Part shown: one piece after another, positions 28,964-39,121 of the stretch
Numbering within the stretch: the stretch's first letter is position 1
How the letters are laid out: every line of letters begins with the position of its first letter
Source: an uncultured SAR116 cluster alpha proteobacterium
GTDB lineage: Bacteria; Pseudomonadota; Alphaproteobacteria; Puniceispirillales; Puniceispirillaceae
Direction of reading: 5' to 3'
NCBI GenBank assembly: GCA_902559985.1
Contig: CACEJY010000001.1
Span: 18,732 to 82,731, forward strand
Length of the DNA: 64,000 nt
Notes under the pieces: model-generated
The model's database searches: none
Told to the model about the DNA's origin: nothing
Seen by the model: the letters and a program-made list of their open reading frames with translations, nothing else
Position numbers and translations under genes: made by a program

Positions 28964-31008
28964 CTGTCGACATCGGCGGCACATTTACAGATTTTTGTGT
29001 TTTCGACGAGACAACAAACACGCTTGAAACGCATAAAGTACTCTCCACTCCCGGGAAACCTGGCTCTGAAATCATTTTAGGTTTGGAAGAACTCTCCAAG
29101 AGAAAAGGTGTCAATCCGCAGAAAATTTCTTGGTTTAGTCACGGTACAACTGTTGGCATTAACACTGTTATCCAAAGACAAGGCGCAAAACTAGCCCTTT
29201 TTGTGACAGCTGGTTTCGAGGACGTTCTGGAACTTGCTCGTTTAAAGGTACCAGACCCCTACAACATTTTTTCACAGCGGCCCCAACCACTAGTGCCGCG
29301 AGAGAGAGTATATGGAATTGAAGAACGGATATTATTAGACGGCAGCGTTGAAAAAAAAGTCAATATCCAGTCCGTTAAATCAGCAATTAAAGCCGCAAAA
29401 GCCGCCGGAGCTGATACAATCGTTGTAGCTTTACTGCATTGTTATGCTAATTCGACAAATGAACAGCAAGTAAAACAGGCGATTAAACAAGTTGACGACG
29501 ATGTCGAGGTTACACTGTCATCTGATGTATGGCCAGTCATTCGCGAATATGAGAGGACTGTTACTGCAACTGTAGCCGGCTACATCCAGAGGCGCGTTGC
29601 AAATTATCTCTCAGCTTTCCAAGATGCACTGAAACAAGCTGGAGTCCCCGCCCTTCCATTGATCGGAAAATCCAATGGTGGCGTAATGACCGCAGAACTT
29701 GGCAAAACAGAGCCCATATCGATGCTTCTCTCGGGAACTGCTGCGGGGGTAATGGGTGCGGCAAGCATAGCCCAGCATTCCGGCCGTGCAGAGGTTATAA
29801 GTTTTGACGTAGGTGGCACAAGCGCTGATGTTGCCATAATCATGGACGGTGCTGCTGCTTACGGAAGCGGTGAAATGGTTGGTGATTTCCCAATTTATGT
29901 GCCCACCGTTTCTGTTACCTCTATTGGTGAAGGAGGCGGCTCAATTGCTTGGGTTGACGATTTTGGCGTACTCAAAGTGGGACCTGAAAGTGCCGGGTCA
30001 ACACCCGGGCCAGCCTGTTTCAACAATGGTGGGGAGAAACCAACAATCACCGATGCATTTGTAGTTTCTGGTCTACTAGTGTCTGATAGACTGGGTTATG
30101 GAGCAGTAAATCTTGATCTAAAAAAAGCCCGCGCAAGTATCAGATCCCTCGGTGACAAATTGAATTTAAGAGATGAAGAGGTTGCAGAGAGCATCATAAA
30201 AGTTGCGGTATCGGGAATGTTTTTAGAAACCTCCAAACTTTTCTCGCACCGCGGCGTGGACCCCCGCCGCTTCTCAATGGTAGCATTTGGTGGGGCCGGT
30301 CCTATGCTTGCCTGCCATTTGGCAAAAGACCTTGGTTTGGCTGAAATAATTATTCCCCCAACACCAGGCGTTTTATCCGCTTTTGGGGGGTTGGTTGCCG
30401 ATATAAGAAATGATTTTATTCGCACCGTAATGGTAGACGTAAACAATAAAGGCTTAAAATCAATATTGATGTCAGTAAAGACACTGGAAGAAGAAGCCGC
30501 CAGTTGGCTCAGAGATGAGCAAGGTTTTAAAGGAAAATCAGAGTTGCTCTGGTCCTGTGATATGCGTTACCGGGGGCAATCATTTGAGATTGAGACAATA
30601 GTTAAACAAAGCTGGCTGTATGACTCTTCAAGCGAACAAATCAAAGCAGCATTCCACGAAGCGCATCATCAGGTTTACGATCACTCTGATGACCACGCCG
30701 AGGTACAAATAGTAAATCTGAGACTCGTGATTGTCGGCACAGTGCCAAAACCCTCGCTACCTATGACCAAAGAGAGAAAATCTCTGGCCACGCCAAGTAA
30801 AAACGTTAAAGTTCATGTAGATGGTAATCATCATGAAGCTGCTGTTTTTGATCGTCAAAAACTGTGTCCCGGCGACCATTTTTATGGCCCAGCCATTGTG
30901 CTCCAAGACGATACAACTACGATCGTTCTGCCCAAATTCACCGCATATGTGGATGGCGCCAAGAATTTAATTCTAACAGCTAATGGAATACAAGATGCCA
31001 GTAGATAA
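28948..31008 (+). CDS. Hydantoinase/oxoprolinase family protein, HyuA-type subunit (copy 1)
   Basis: VAVDIGGTFTDFCVFDE, SHGTTVGINTVIQRQGAKLALFVTAGFEDVLELAR, FDVGGTSADVAI, VAFGGAGPMLACHLA. Confidence 0.94.
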   Translation: MAYRVAVDIGGTFTDFCVFDETTNTLETHKVLSTPGKPGSEIILGLEELSKRKGVNPQKISWFSHGTTVGINTVIQRQGAKLALFVTAGFEDVLELARLKVPDPYNIFSQRPQPLVPRERVYGIEERILLDGSVEKKVNIQSVKSAIKAAKAAGADTIVVALLHCYANSTNEQQVKQAIKQVDDDVEVTLSSDVWPVIREYERTVTATVAGYIQRRVANYLSAFQDALKQAGVPALPLIGKSNGGVMTAELGKTEPISMLLSGTAAGVMGAASIAQHSGRAEVISFDVGGTSADVAIIMDGAAAYGSGEMVGDFPIYVPTVSVTSIGEGGGSIAWVDDFGVLKVGPESAGSTPGPACFNNGGEKPTITDAFVVSGLLVSDRLGYGAVNLDLKKARASIRSLGDKLNLRDEEVAESIIKVAVSGMFLETSKLFSHRGVDPRRFSMVAFGGAGPMLACHLAKDLGLAEIIIPPTPGVLSAFGGLVADIRNDFIRTVMVDVNNKGLKSILMSVKTLEEEAASWLRDEQGFKGKSELLWSCDMRYRGQSFEIETIVKQSWLYDSSSEQIKAAFHEAHHQVYDHSDDHAEVQIVNLRLVIVGTVPKPSLPMTKERKSLATPSKNVKVHVDGNHHEAAVFDRQKLCPGDHFYGPAIVLQDDTTTIVLPKFTAYVDGAKNLILTANGIQDASR

Positions 31009-33007
31009 GGTAACTTTGGAAATACTCAAAAACCATACTCGAGCAGCAGCTGAAAGCATGGCTTATACACTTTACCGAACAGCTCATTCCACTTTTGTAA
31101 AGGAAACTGAAGACTTTACTACCGGGCTTACGACCCCAGAGGGAGAGACTTTTGCAACGCCAACTGAACTTGGAGCGACCTGGTTTGTGGGTTTAAATTA
31201 TGGGCGTGCGATTGAAATGATTGATGAATATAGACCCGGCGATATTTGCATGACAAACGATCCATATTCTGGTTTTGTATGCACCCACCCGCCAGACACG
31301 CATATCTGGAAACCCGTTTTCTATCACGATGAGATTGTCGCTTTTTCAGTTGGTCACATCCACAACACTGATGTAGGAGGGGCCGTTCCCGCATCATTAT
31401 CTCGTTCGCTCACAGAGGTCCATCAGGAAGGAATAAGAATACCTCCTACAAAAATCATGTCTGAGGGTGAAATCAATCAAGAGATATTAGAGATATTCAT
31501 GCGGAATGTTAGAGCTCCTGAACAAAACTGGGGTGATTTAAAAGCACAAATCGCTGCTTGTAATACCGGAGAACGTAAAGTCCATGAGATGATCAAACGT
31601 TTTGGCATTGAAACTTTTCGTCAAGGCGTTGGGGATTTGCTCGATTACGCAGAAAATCAGGCTAGGGCAATAATCCGCGATTTGCCGGATGGAAAATATG
31701 ATTTTGCAGATTATATCGATGAGGATGCAGTCGATGGGTGGCCTTGTCGCATAAAATTATCGTTGGAAATTAACGAGGATAATTTGATTCTGGATTTTAC
31801 GGGATCAGACCCACAACTTGAAAGTTCAATGAACATGCCAACTGGAGGTGACCCTCGTCATGCATTGGTCCTTGTTGGCGTGATTTATGTTCTTTATTCT
31901 TTGGATCCACGCCTTTATTTGAATTCTGGCATTGCACGAGCCTGTCGATGCATTCTCCCATCTGGAACAATGGTAAACCCGGTTTTTCCAGCTGCAGTAG
32001 GGATGAGAACTTTGTCTTGCAATCGACTACATGGCCTGACTTTTGGCGCGTTTGCGCAAGCTGTACCTGATCGTTTAATGGGAGCTCCCGCCAGTGGCGG
32101 CCCAATTATGAATGTAAATACCACAGACATTAAATCAGGACGTCGAATCATGGCAGCAATAAACCCCATGACCGGGGGCTCTGGAGGCAGTGCCAGCCGT
32201 GATGGCAATGATGGCTCCGGTGCCAATCAAGGTTTTTTGAAAAACACGCCCGTTGAGGTAAATGAGGTTGAAGCCGGCATAAAGGTTCACCGGTACGGTC
32301 TGGTAACTGACTCTGCCGGCCCCGGCAAACACCGTGGCGGCCTTGGAACGGAAATGATCTTTGAGTCTCTTGCGCCTAATACAAAAATTACTGCTCGCAA
32401 TCGAGACCGAACCGAATTTTCAGGTTGGGGTATTGCGGGCGGTAAAGCCGGTGGAGCGTCTAGCTTCTTGAGAAACCCCAATCAGAAAAACGAAATCAAT
32501 CTTGGTAACACAGATATAGTAACCGTTGATCCTGGTGACTTAATCTATGTAAGTTGTGGTGGCGCCGGAGGATGGGGCGACCCCTTTACACGTGAACCAA
32601 GCGCTGTTCTTAAGGACGTGAAATGCGGGTGGGTCACACCACAGCATGCCCAAAAAGCATATGGCGTGATCATAAAAAATGATATGATTGACAAGCCAGC
32701 AACTGAGTTATTCCGAAAAAAAAATAAATCCAAAACAAGCGCAGTAAAAGACAATACTTTCTATAGTGTCTGCACCGCTCAATTAGAATTTGAAAAAATA
32801 TGGACCGAAAAGAACTACGACGCGCTAACCGAGGGACTGTGTACGTTACCAGTAAGCTGGCGCTTTTTTGCTAAGCACCAAATTTTTTCAACTATTGACA
32901 AAATGGCTTCAGATGACCCGGCAAGAATCGATGGTACCGCTGTTAAACAAGCCTTATCCGAACTGATTGAGAAATTTCCTGATCTCAAGGCTACAGAAGA
33001 TGCCTGA
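30995..33007 (+). CDS. Hydantoinase B/oxoprolinase family protein, HyuB-type subunit (copy 1) with extra C-terminal domain
   Basis: DKVTLEILKNHTRAAAESMAYTLYRTAHSTFVKETEDF, GDICMTNDPYSG, VSCGGAGGWGDPFTREP. About 95-100 aa beyond the usual core end. Confidence 0.93.
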   Translation: MPVDKVTLEILKNHTRAAAESMAYTLYRTAHSTFVKETEDFTTGLTTPEGETFATPTELGATWFVGLNYGRAIEMIDEYRPGDICMTNDPYSGFVCTHPPDTHIWKPVFYHDEIVAFSVGHIHNTDVGGAVPASLSRSLTEVHQEGIRIPPTKIMSEGEINQEILEIFMRNVRAPEQNWGDLKAQIAACNTGERKVHEMIKRFGIETFRQGVGDLLDYAENQARAIIRDLPDGKYDFADYIDEDAVDGWPCRIKLSLEINEDNLILDFTGSDPQLESSMNMPTGGDPRHALVLVGVIYVLYSLDPRLYLNSGIARACRCILPSGTMVNPVFPAAVGMRTLSCNRLHGLTFGAFAQAVPDRLMGAPASGGPIMNVNTTDIKSGRRIMAAINPMTGGSGGSASRDGNDGSGANQGFLKNTPVEVNEVEAGIKVHRYGLVTDSAGPGKHRGGLGTEMIFESLAPNTKITARNRDRTEFSGWGIAGGKAGGASSFLRNPNQKNEINLGNTDIVTVDPGDLIYVSCGGAGGWGDPFTREPSAVLKDVKCGWVTPQHAQKAYGVIIKNDMIDKPATELFRKKNKSKTSAVKDNTFYSVCTAQLEFEKIWTEKNYDALTEGLCTLPVSWRFFAKHQIFSTIDKMASDDPARIDGTAVKQALSELIEKFPDLKATEDA

Positions 33008-33033
33008 ATGATAGTTACAGGGGGAAGGCACAA

Positions 33034-33810
33034 ATGAGATTGGAATTTGAGGGTCAAACGGTTTTTGTAACTGGGGCAGTCAGGGGAATAGGCAGAACGA
33101 TTTGTCATCGGTTTGCTGAACTTGGCGCGTTGGTTTGGGCCGCCGATATCGAAGAGCAGCTGTTATCAGAAATAACTGATGGTCTAGACGACAAGGTGAT
33201 GCCACGTATTAAGACTGTTCATCTTGATGTCACAAACCCAAAAAATGTCCAAGATATTGTTGCTCAGGCCCAAAAGGCCTCCAATACCGGCGCAATTGAT
33301 GTGCTGATTCATTCTGCCGGAGGAGTAAAATCAAGATTTAAAACACCCATCGAAAAAGTATCTGATGCCGATTGGCGCGCTATTCAGGCGGTAAATGTGG
33401 ATGGTGCTTTCAACTTGACGCGAGCCGTGGTACCGAAAATGAAAGAGCGTAAAAAGGGTAAAATTGTAATCATTTCGAGTCGTGCAGGACTTGGTGTGTC
33501 GCTCACTGGTGTTCAAAGCTATGGCACTGCCAAAGCTGCACAAATTGGCTTAGTGAAACAACTCGCTTCTGAGCTTGGCCAGTTTGGTATTACAGTAAAT
33601 TCTGTTGCGCCTGGCTTCATGCCCACAAGCCCAGATTACATTAAGCAATGGAATTCCTACGGTGCAGAAAAACAAAATGCGATAGTGGAGGGTATTGCAA
33701 TGCGGCGCATTGGCAAACCAGACGACATCGCAAATGCAGTTATTTTCTTTTCATCTAATTTAGCCAACTGGGTAACCGGCCAAACATTGGCAGTTACTGG
33801 GGGCCCCTAA
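33034..33810 (+). CDS. SDR family oxidoreductase
   Basis: VFVTGAVRGIGRTICHRFAELGA, SYGTAKAAQIGLVKQLASELGQFGITVNSVAPG. Confidence 0.91.
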   Translation: MRLEFEGQTVFVTGAVRGIGRTICHRFAELGALVWAADIEEQLLSEITDGLDDKVMPRIKTVHLDVTNPKNVQDIVAQAQKASNTGAIDVLIHSAGGVKSRFKTPIEKVSDADWRAIQAVNVDGAFNLTRAVVPKMKERKKGKIVIISSRAGLGVSLTGVQSYGTAKAAQIGLVKQLASELGQFGITVNSVAPGFMPTSPDYIKQWNSYGAEKQNAIVEGIAMRRIGKPDDIANAVIFFSSNLANWVTGQTLAVTGGP

Positions 33811-33812
33811 GG

Positions 33813-35882
33813 ATGGCTAACAGCCGTAATCAGTTTGCGATTGCCGTTGATATAGGCGGTACTTTCACCGACGTCGTGATTGCCGACAGGGACAAAAATT
33901 GTTTTTTTGTTACCAAAACAGGTTCGACACCACTGAATCCAGCTGACGGCTTTTTTAATGCAGTTGAGTCAGCTCTAAAGCTTTGTGATGCGAGCCCGAT
34001 GGACGTCAATATTGTTTTTCATGGATCAACGGTTGCAACCAACGCAATATTGGAGAGTAAAGGTGCCAAAACTGCGCTACTCACTACAAAAGGTTTTCGC
34101 CATGTCTTGGATATCGGGCGGGCAGAAATCCCCCGCGAGGCGAATTTATATGGGTGGGTAAAACCAAAGAGGCCGGTTCAACCACGAGATGTGTTTGAGG
34201 TCGATGAAAGAGTCCGCAGTGATGGATCAGTAGCAAAACCAATCAACAAAAATCAGCTAGAAAAAATAGTAAAAAAAATTGCTGATGGCAAATATGAGGC
34301 GGTCGCTATCTCTTTACTCCACTCCTACCTTAATGCTGATCATGAAAAACAAATCTACAACTTACTAGCTGAGAGATTTCCAAACCTCGAGATTTCCATA
34401 TCAAGCGATGTTCTGCCAGTTTTTCGTGAATATGAGCGTTCCATGGCAACCATAATGAACGCTATGGTTCAACCCCTCGTTGGAAAGTATATTCGCCAGC
34501 TTGAGGACGGATTGGCAGAAAAACGAATCAAAGCACCATTATTTATAATGAAATCTAACGGGGGCGTATTTTCTCCCCAAGAAGCTGCTAGATCTGGGGC
34601 GCACATGGCTTTGTCAGGCCCGGCGGCAGGAACCAATGGTGCAGCAAACCTCGGACATTTGTGCAAAATTGAAGATATCATCACGATCGATATAGGTGGC
34701 ACAAGTGCGGATATATCACTAATAAGAGGTGGAAAGGCAGAGATTGCCAACGGCACCAAAATTAATGACCTACCGCTCTCATTAGCTGTTACTGACATCC
34801 ACACAATTGGTGCCGGCGGAGGCTCCATCGCACGCATTTCCGATAATGGTGCAATTATGGTTGGGCCAAAAAGTGCAGGAGCTGATCCCGGCCCTGTAGC
34901 TTATGGAAAAGGAGGCATTTATCCAACAGTTACTGATGCAAATTTAGTTCTTGGACGTTTGCCAGAAAAGCTACTTGATGGGGCATTGAGACTGGACAGT
35001 AAAGCGGCCTCCTTTGCAATAAAAAAATACATTGCGGATCCGCTGGGCACCACCGTAGAGGCAGCCGCAATTGGGATATTGGCCATCGTCAACGAAACAA
35101 TGAATAATGCGCTTAAACTTATGACTGTGGAACGAGGGCTGGATCCCAAAAACTATACTTTGATAGCTTTTGGAGGCGCTGGCCCTGTTCACGGTGGACA
35201 ACTCATGCGACTATTGCGGACAGAAAAGCTGCTAATCCCAAGATATCCCGGTATACTCTGTGCAACAGGTCTTTTATCAACAGACTTAAGGTATGACTTT
35301 GCAATCACACGTGTACAAAGGGCTGGTCAATACAACAAAAAAGAAATTTCAGAAACATTTAACAGTTTGAGTGATATAGCAAAAGCTAAACTCAAAAGAG
35401 ATAAGATTGATCCAGCCCAATGCCATTTAAAACGTGGCGCGGATGTTCGATATGCAGGGCAAGGAACAGAGCTTTCAATTTCATTTTCCGATGGTGCAAT
35501 TACATCAGTTTCAATAGAGCGCGCCGTGGCTGAGTTTCACAGGATCCACAAAGAGTTATATAATTTTTCTGATGAAACGGCACCGGTGGAATTTGTGAAT
35601 TTTCGTATCACTGCTATTGGCGCAATGAACCATATCCCGCAGCCAAAACTTCCCCAGTCTCGAGGTGTTGATATTCCTGCAACAGATTATAGACAGGTGG
35701 TTTTTGATATGAATGGCCCACAACGCACACCTGTCTGGCGGCGGGAAGACCTTTTGAATGGCCACCAATTTGTTGGTCCAGCAATCATTGATCAGCTCGA
35801 CACAACATCGATAATTTATAGTGGACAGCGCGCAAAGGTAGATGAGTGGGGCAACATTCTGGTTTCCGAGGTAATGCAATGA
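33813..35882 (+). CDS. Hydantoinase/oxoprolinase family protein, HyuA-type subunit (copy 2)
   Basis: IAVDIGGTFTDVVIADRD, HGSTVATNAILESKGAKTALLTTKGFRHVLDIGR, IDIGGTSADISLI, IAFGGAGPVHGGQL. Confidence 0.94.
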   Translation: MANSRNQFAIAVDIGGTFTDVVIADRDKNCFFVTKTGSTPLNPADGFFNAVESALKLCDASPMDVNIVFHGSTVATNAILESKGAKTALLTTKGFRHVLDIGRAEIPREANLYGWVKPKRPVQPRDVFEVDERVRSDGSVAKPINKNQLEKIVKKIADGKYEAVAISLLHSYLNADHEKQIYNLLAERFPNLEISISSDVLPVFREYERSMATIMNAMVQPLVGKYIRQLEDGLAEKRIKAPLFIMKSNGGVFSPQEAARSGAHMALSGPAAGTNGAANLGHLCKIEDIITIDIGGTSADISLIRGGKAEIANGTKINDLPLSLAVTDIHTIGAGGGSIARISDNGAIMVGPKSAGADPGPVAYGKGGIYPTVTDANLVLGRLPEKLLDGALRLDSKAASFAIKKYIADPLGTTVEAAAIGILAIVNETMNNALKLMTVERGLDPKNYTLIAFGGAGPVHGGQLMRLLRTEKLLIPRYPGILCATGLLSTDLRYDFAITRVQRAGQYNKKEISETFNSLSDIAKAKLKRDKIDPAQCHLKRGADVRYAGQGTELSISFSDGAITSVSIERAVAEFHRIHKELYNFSDETAPVEFVNFRITAIGAMNHIPQPKLPQSRGVDIPATDYRQVVFDMNGPQRTPVWRREDLLNGHQFVGPAIIDQLDTTSIIYSGQRAKVDEWGNILVSEVMQ

Positions 35883-37684
35883 AGACATCACCGGATGATG
35901 CTAATCAAAGATTTACTGTTGAACTAATCAAAGGCGCACTGAATGCGTCAAGACGTGAGATGGAAGCACTCATTACGCGAACCTCAATGTCACCTTTCAT
36001 TCGGGAAAAAAAAGATTTTTTCACTGCAATTTTAAATCCGCAAGGTGAACTTGTGGTGTCCACAAGTCTCACATTGGCAGGAAATCTAATTGATAGCATT
36101 CTTGATTCTTATCCATTACATACCATGAAAAATGGTGATCTTTATTGGTATAATGACCCATATTTCACGAGTGGTGCAGTCAGCCATTTACCAGATATGG
36201 TCTTTGTGATGCCTATCTTTTCTAAAGCGAGAGTTATCGCTTTTGTTGAATGCTGGGGGCACCTCTGGGACATTGGCGGTAGGGTTCCGGGATCAATAAG
36301 CCCAAATGCAAAGTCGGTTTATGAAGAGGGTGTTATGATACCGCCTGTAAGGGTTATTCAAGCCGGCGTTCGTAATGAAGAGGTCTTTCGGATTTTCACT
36401 CGTAACTCGCGGTTTCCTGAAATGTTAGAAGGCGACTTAAATAGTTTGATGGCAGCATGTCAACTGGGGAAAAAACGTGTCGAAGACTGTATAAATGTTT
36501 ATGGTGAAAATAATCTAGAACTAGCACTCGAGAAAACAATCTCACAAACAGAAGCCGCATTAAAAAGCCAGATTGATCAACTCATACCAGAGGGAGAATG
36601 GGCCTTTAGAGACCGGATAGACAGCGACGCCGTTTCTGATAGGAGCTATTATGTTGATGCTATTCTTCGGCATAAACGAGGAGAGCTCACAATAGACTTC
36701 ACACAAACTGATAAACAAGCAGCCGGACCAATAAATTTTATTATGGACGAATCAGTTCCAAAATTCATGCTTGGGCTTTATTTAACACATGGTATGGATG
36801 GCGTGATTATGAATGCCGGCTTTACACGTGCATTGGGGGCAATAAAAACATCCCCAGGAACCCTATTAGCACCAAATTCTCCAGCCCCCCTTGGATTGCG
36901 ATCTCATACAATGTTTCGTGTGAATAGCGCTTTATTTGGCTGCCTGGCACAGGCTATGGATGGTGCTGCATCCGCAGCATCAAGTGTTTATGTTCTGTAT
37001 TATCTTCGCGGAAAACGACCAAATGGGGGTGAAGATTTATGCATAGAGGGTTTGTCTGTCGGGTACGGTGCTAGAAATTTTGCCGATGGCCTCGACGCTG
37101 TTTACTACGTTGCCCAGGAAAATTACCCTGTTGAGTTTGCGGAAATGGAATTTGGGCTAGAAATTGAGCAATTTAGTGTCCATTGCGACTCTGGAGGGGC
37201 AGGCAGATATCGCGGTGGATGCGGGATCATGCGCGACGTTCGAGTGCTTTTGGATGAGATGACGCTCGGGATAAGGATTGATAATTGTCGCTACCCCGCA
37301 TTTGGCACAAATGGTGGCAAGTCAGGCATGCCGGGTGGGGTCATCATAAATCCCGGCACGACTGGAGAGCGCAGGATCAAACCTCTTAGTGATGGAACAG
37401 TCGTAAAAAAAGGTGACTTGATTAGGATTATTACACCCGGAGGCGGTGGATGGGGATCCCCACTCGATCGGCCCCAGCATGATGTTTTAGACGACGTGCT
37501 AGATGGCTATGTATCTATTAAACAAGCAAAAAATCAATATGGTGTAGTTTTGTCAAAGGATGGGTTAGCAATTGACCTTTACGAAACCAAAAAATTAAGA
37601 GCTAGCCGTCCTCGTGCACCTGAAATGTTCCATCGTGGAGAATATTATAACGCCGAAGATGATCGCACCCCGCAAAATCAATAA
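35879..37684 (+). CDS. Hydantoinase B/oxoprolinase family protein, HyuB-type subunit (copy 2)
   Basis: FTVELIKGALNASRREMEALITRTSMSPFIREKKDFFTAI, YWYNDPYFTSGAVSHLPDM, RIITPGGGGWGSPLDRP. ATGA overlap with copy-2 hyuA. Confidence 0.93.
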   Translation: MKTSPDDANQRFTVELIKGALNASRREMEALITRTSMSPFIREKKDFFTAILNPQGELVVSTSLTLAGNLIDSILDSYPLHTMKNGDLYWYNDPYFTSGAVSHLPDMVFVMPIFSKARVIAFVECWGHLWDIGGRVPGSISPNAKSVYEEGVMIPPVRVIQAGVRNEEVFRIFTRNSRFPEMLEGDLNSLMAACQLGKKRVEDCINVYGENNLELALEKTISQTEAALKSQIDQLIPEGEWAFRDRIDSDAVSDRSYYVDAILRHKRGELTIDFTQTDKQAAGPINFIMDESVPKFMLGLYLTHGMDGVIMNAGFTRALGAIKTSPGTLLAPNSPAPLGLRSHTMFRVNSALFGCLAQAMDGAASAASSVYVLYYLRGKRPNGGEDLCIEGLSVGYGARNFADGLDAVYYVAQENYPVEFAEMEFGLEIEQFSVHCDSGGAGRYRGGCGIMRDVRVLLDEMTLGIRIDNCRYPAFGTNGGKSGMPGGVIINPGTTGERRIKPLSDGTVVKKGDLIRIITPGGGGWGSPLDRPQHDVLDDVLDGYVSIKQAKNQYGVVLSKDGLAIDLYETKKLRASRPRAPEMFHRGEYYNAEDDRTPQNQ

Positions 37685-37696
37685 ACTTTTTAAATT

Positions 37697-39121
37697 TTAG
37701 ATCCCTCCAGGCCACTCCTTTCCATCAAGCTCTAACTCATTATATTCTTGGAGGGTTTGGAAGTGATAATCCCTATCCTCAACAAATAAGTCAGCAACAA
37801 TTGATTTTGCCAAACGCTCGGCGCCAAAACTAGTGTGTGGAATATCGTTAGCAAGATTCCCGAGGGATAATTGTGCACCATGATTAAAGCAGCGCACACG
37901 GCCTAATGCTGGGCTTTTTTTTGTTTCTTTTGTTTGGAAACCAAATCCTTGTGACAAATAAGGAAACGCAGCCCACTCCTCATCAGAAGATACCCAAGTT
38001 TCGGGTGGCATCTTATCTCGCCACAATTGAATTTCATCAACAAAACCAGCGATTGCAGCGTTGGCAAACAAATCCACTGTAAAACCTGTCGCCAAAATAA
38101 CTTTATCAACGTTCATAGAAAAATTATCTGACATTAATACTAGCTGCTCACCAGCATTACAGACCTCAATTATCTTTGTGTGAGTAACAATATTCACTCC
38201 TAATTTTGAAACGCGTTTGACAGTGTGTTTTGGTGGGGCAATCCTACTGGCGGTGATATGCCTCAGCCATTTTAATTTGTAATGATCAGCCAATAACGGA
38301 AAGCCCTCAGCAAATCCCGACGTGACAGTGTGTTTCATTTTATTCATACGTGGTACTTCTCGTGCGCGACCAATTATAGTTACATTGGCCCCAGACTCAG
38401 CCAGTACCGCAGCATTATCAAAAGCAGACGCAGCCAAACCAACCACAGCCACGTCCTGTCCAGTTACTGACGAAAAATCAAAAAATTTAGATGAGTGACA
38501 AACCCGAGAGTCTTTCCATAAAGTTTGGAATGCTTCTGGAATCCTAGGTTTTGCCAGGCCCTCTCGACCAGTAGCGAGAACCACTTGCCGCGCGTATGTG
38601 CGTGACGGAGCCCCCTTTGAGTCAAGTGTTTTGATGGCCACATACTCATCTTTAGGGACGATTTCAGATACAGTAGTCTCATACTCTACATCTGCTCGCG
38701 TTACTTTTGCATACCATTCAAGATATTCAGCCCAGTCCTCTCTTCCGAAATATTCGAAGGCTTCCCAATCTAAATTTGGTCGGCTGGCCTGCCACCAAGC
38801 CTGGGGCGTGAGCAAGGCTTGATCAAGGGACGGGCCACTTTGTTTTTTTCCGGATCTAAGAAACTGCATGCGAGCATAATTTCGCCACGGGCCAGCGAAC
38901 CCTGCTGGCTTTGCATCAAACTGACGAATGTTCAAAACTCCCAATCGTCGAAGCGCAAACGCCGCCGCGAGACCATTCATCCCACCACCAATGATTAGTA
39001 CGTCCAGCATCGATTTCCCGTCTGGCCCTTTTATCAATGGAACGAACGGTTTTGGCGGATGATCTAGAATCGAAAAACTCTCGTCAATTTTAGCTTGTAA
39101 AGCTTCTAATGTCTCTAACAT
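37697..39121 (-). CDS. FAD/NAD(P)-binding flavoprotein (class B flavin monooxygenase-like)
   Basis: LIIGGGMNGLAAAFALRRLGV, VVGLAASAFDNAAVLAESGANVTIIGR, VILATGFTVD. Confidence 0.82.
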   Translation of the reverse strand: MLETLEALQAKIDESFSILDHPPKPFVPLIKGPDGKSMLDVLIIGGGMNGLAAAFALRRLGVLNIRQFDAKPAGFAGPWRNYARMQFLRSGKKQSGPSLDQALLTPQAWWQASRPNLDWEAFEYFGREDWAEYLEWYAKVTRADVEYETTVSEIVPKDEYVAIKTLDSKGAPSRTYARQVVLATGREGLAKPRIPEAFQTLWKDSRVCHSSKFFDFSSVTGQDVAVVGLAASAFDNAAVLAESGANVTIIGRAREVPRMNKMKHTVTSGFAEGFPLLADHYKLKWLRHITASRIAPPKHTVKRVSKLGVNIVTHTKIIEVCNAGEQLVLMSDNFSMNVDKVILATGFTVDLFANAAIAGFVDEIQLWRDKMPPETWVSSDEEWAAFPYLSQGFGFQTKETKKSPALGRVRCFNHGAQLSLGNLANDIPHTSFGAERLAKSIVADLFVEDRDYHFQTLQEYNELELDGKEWPGGI

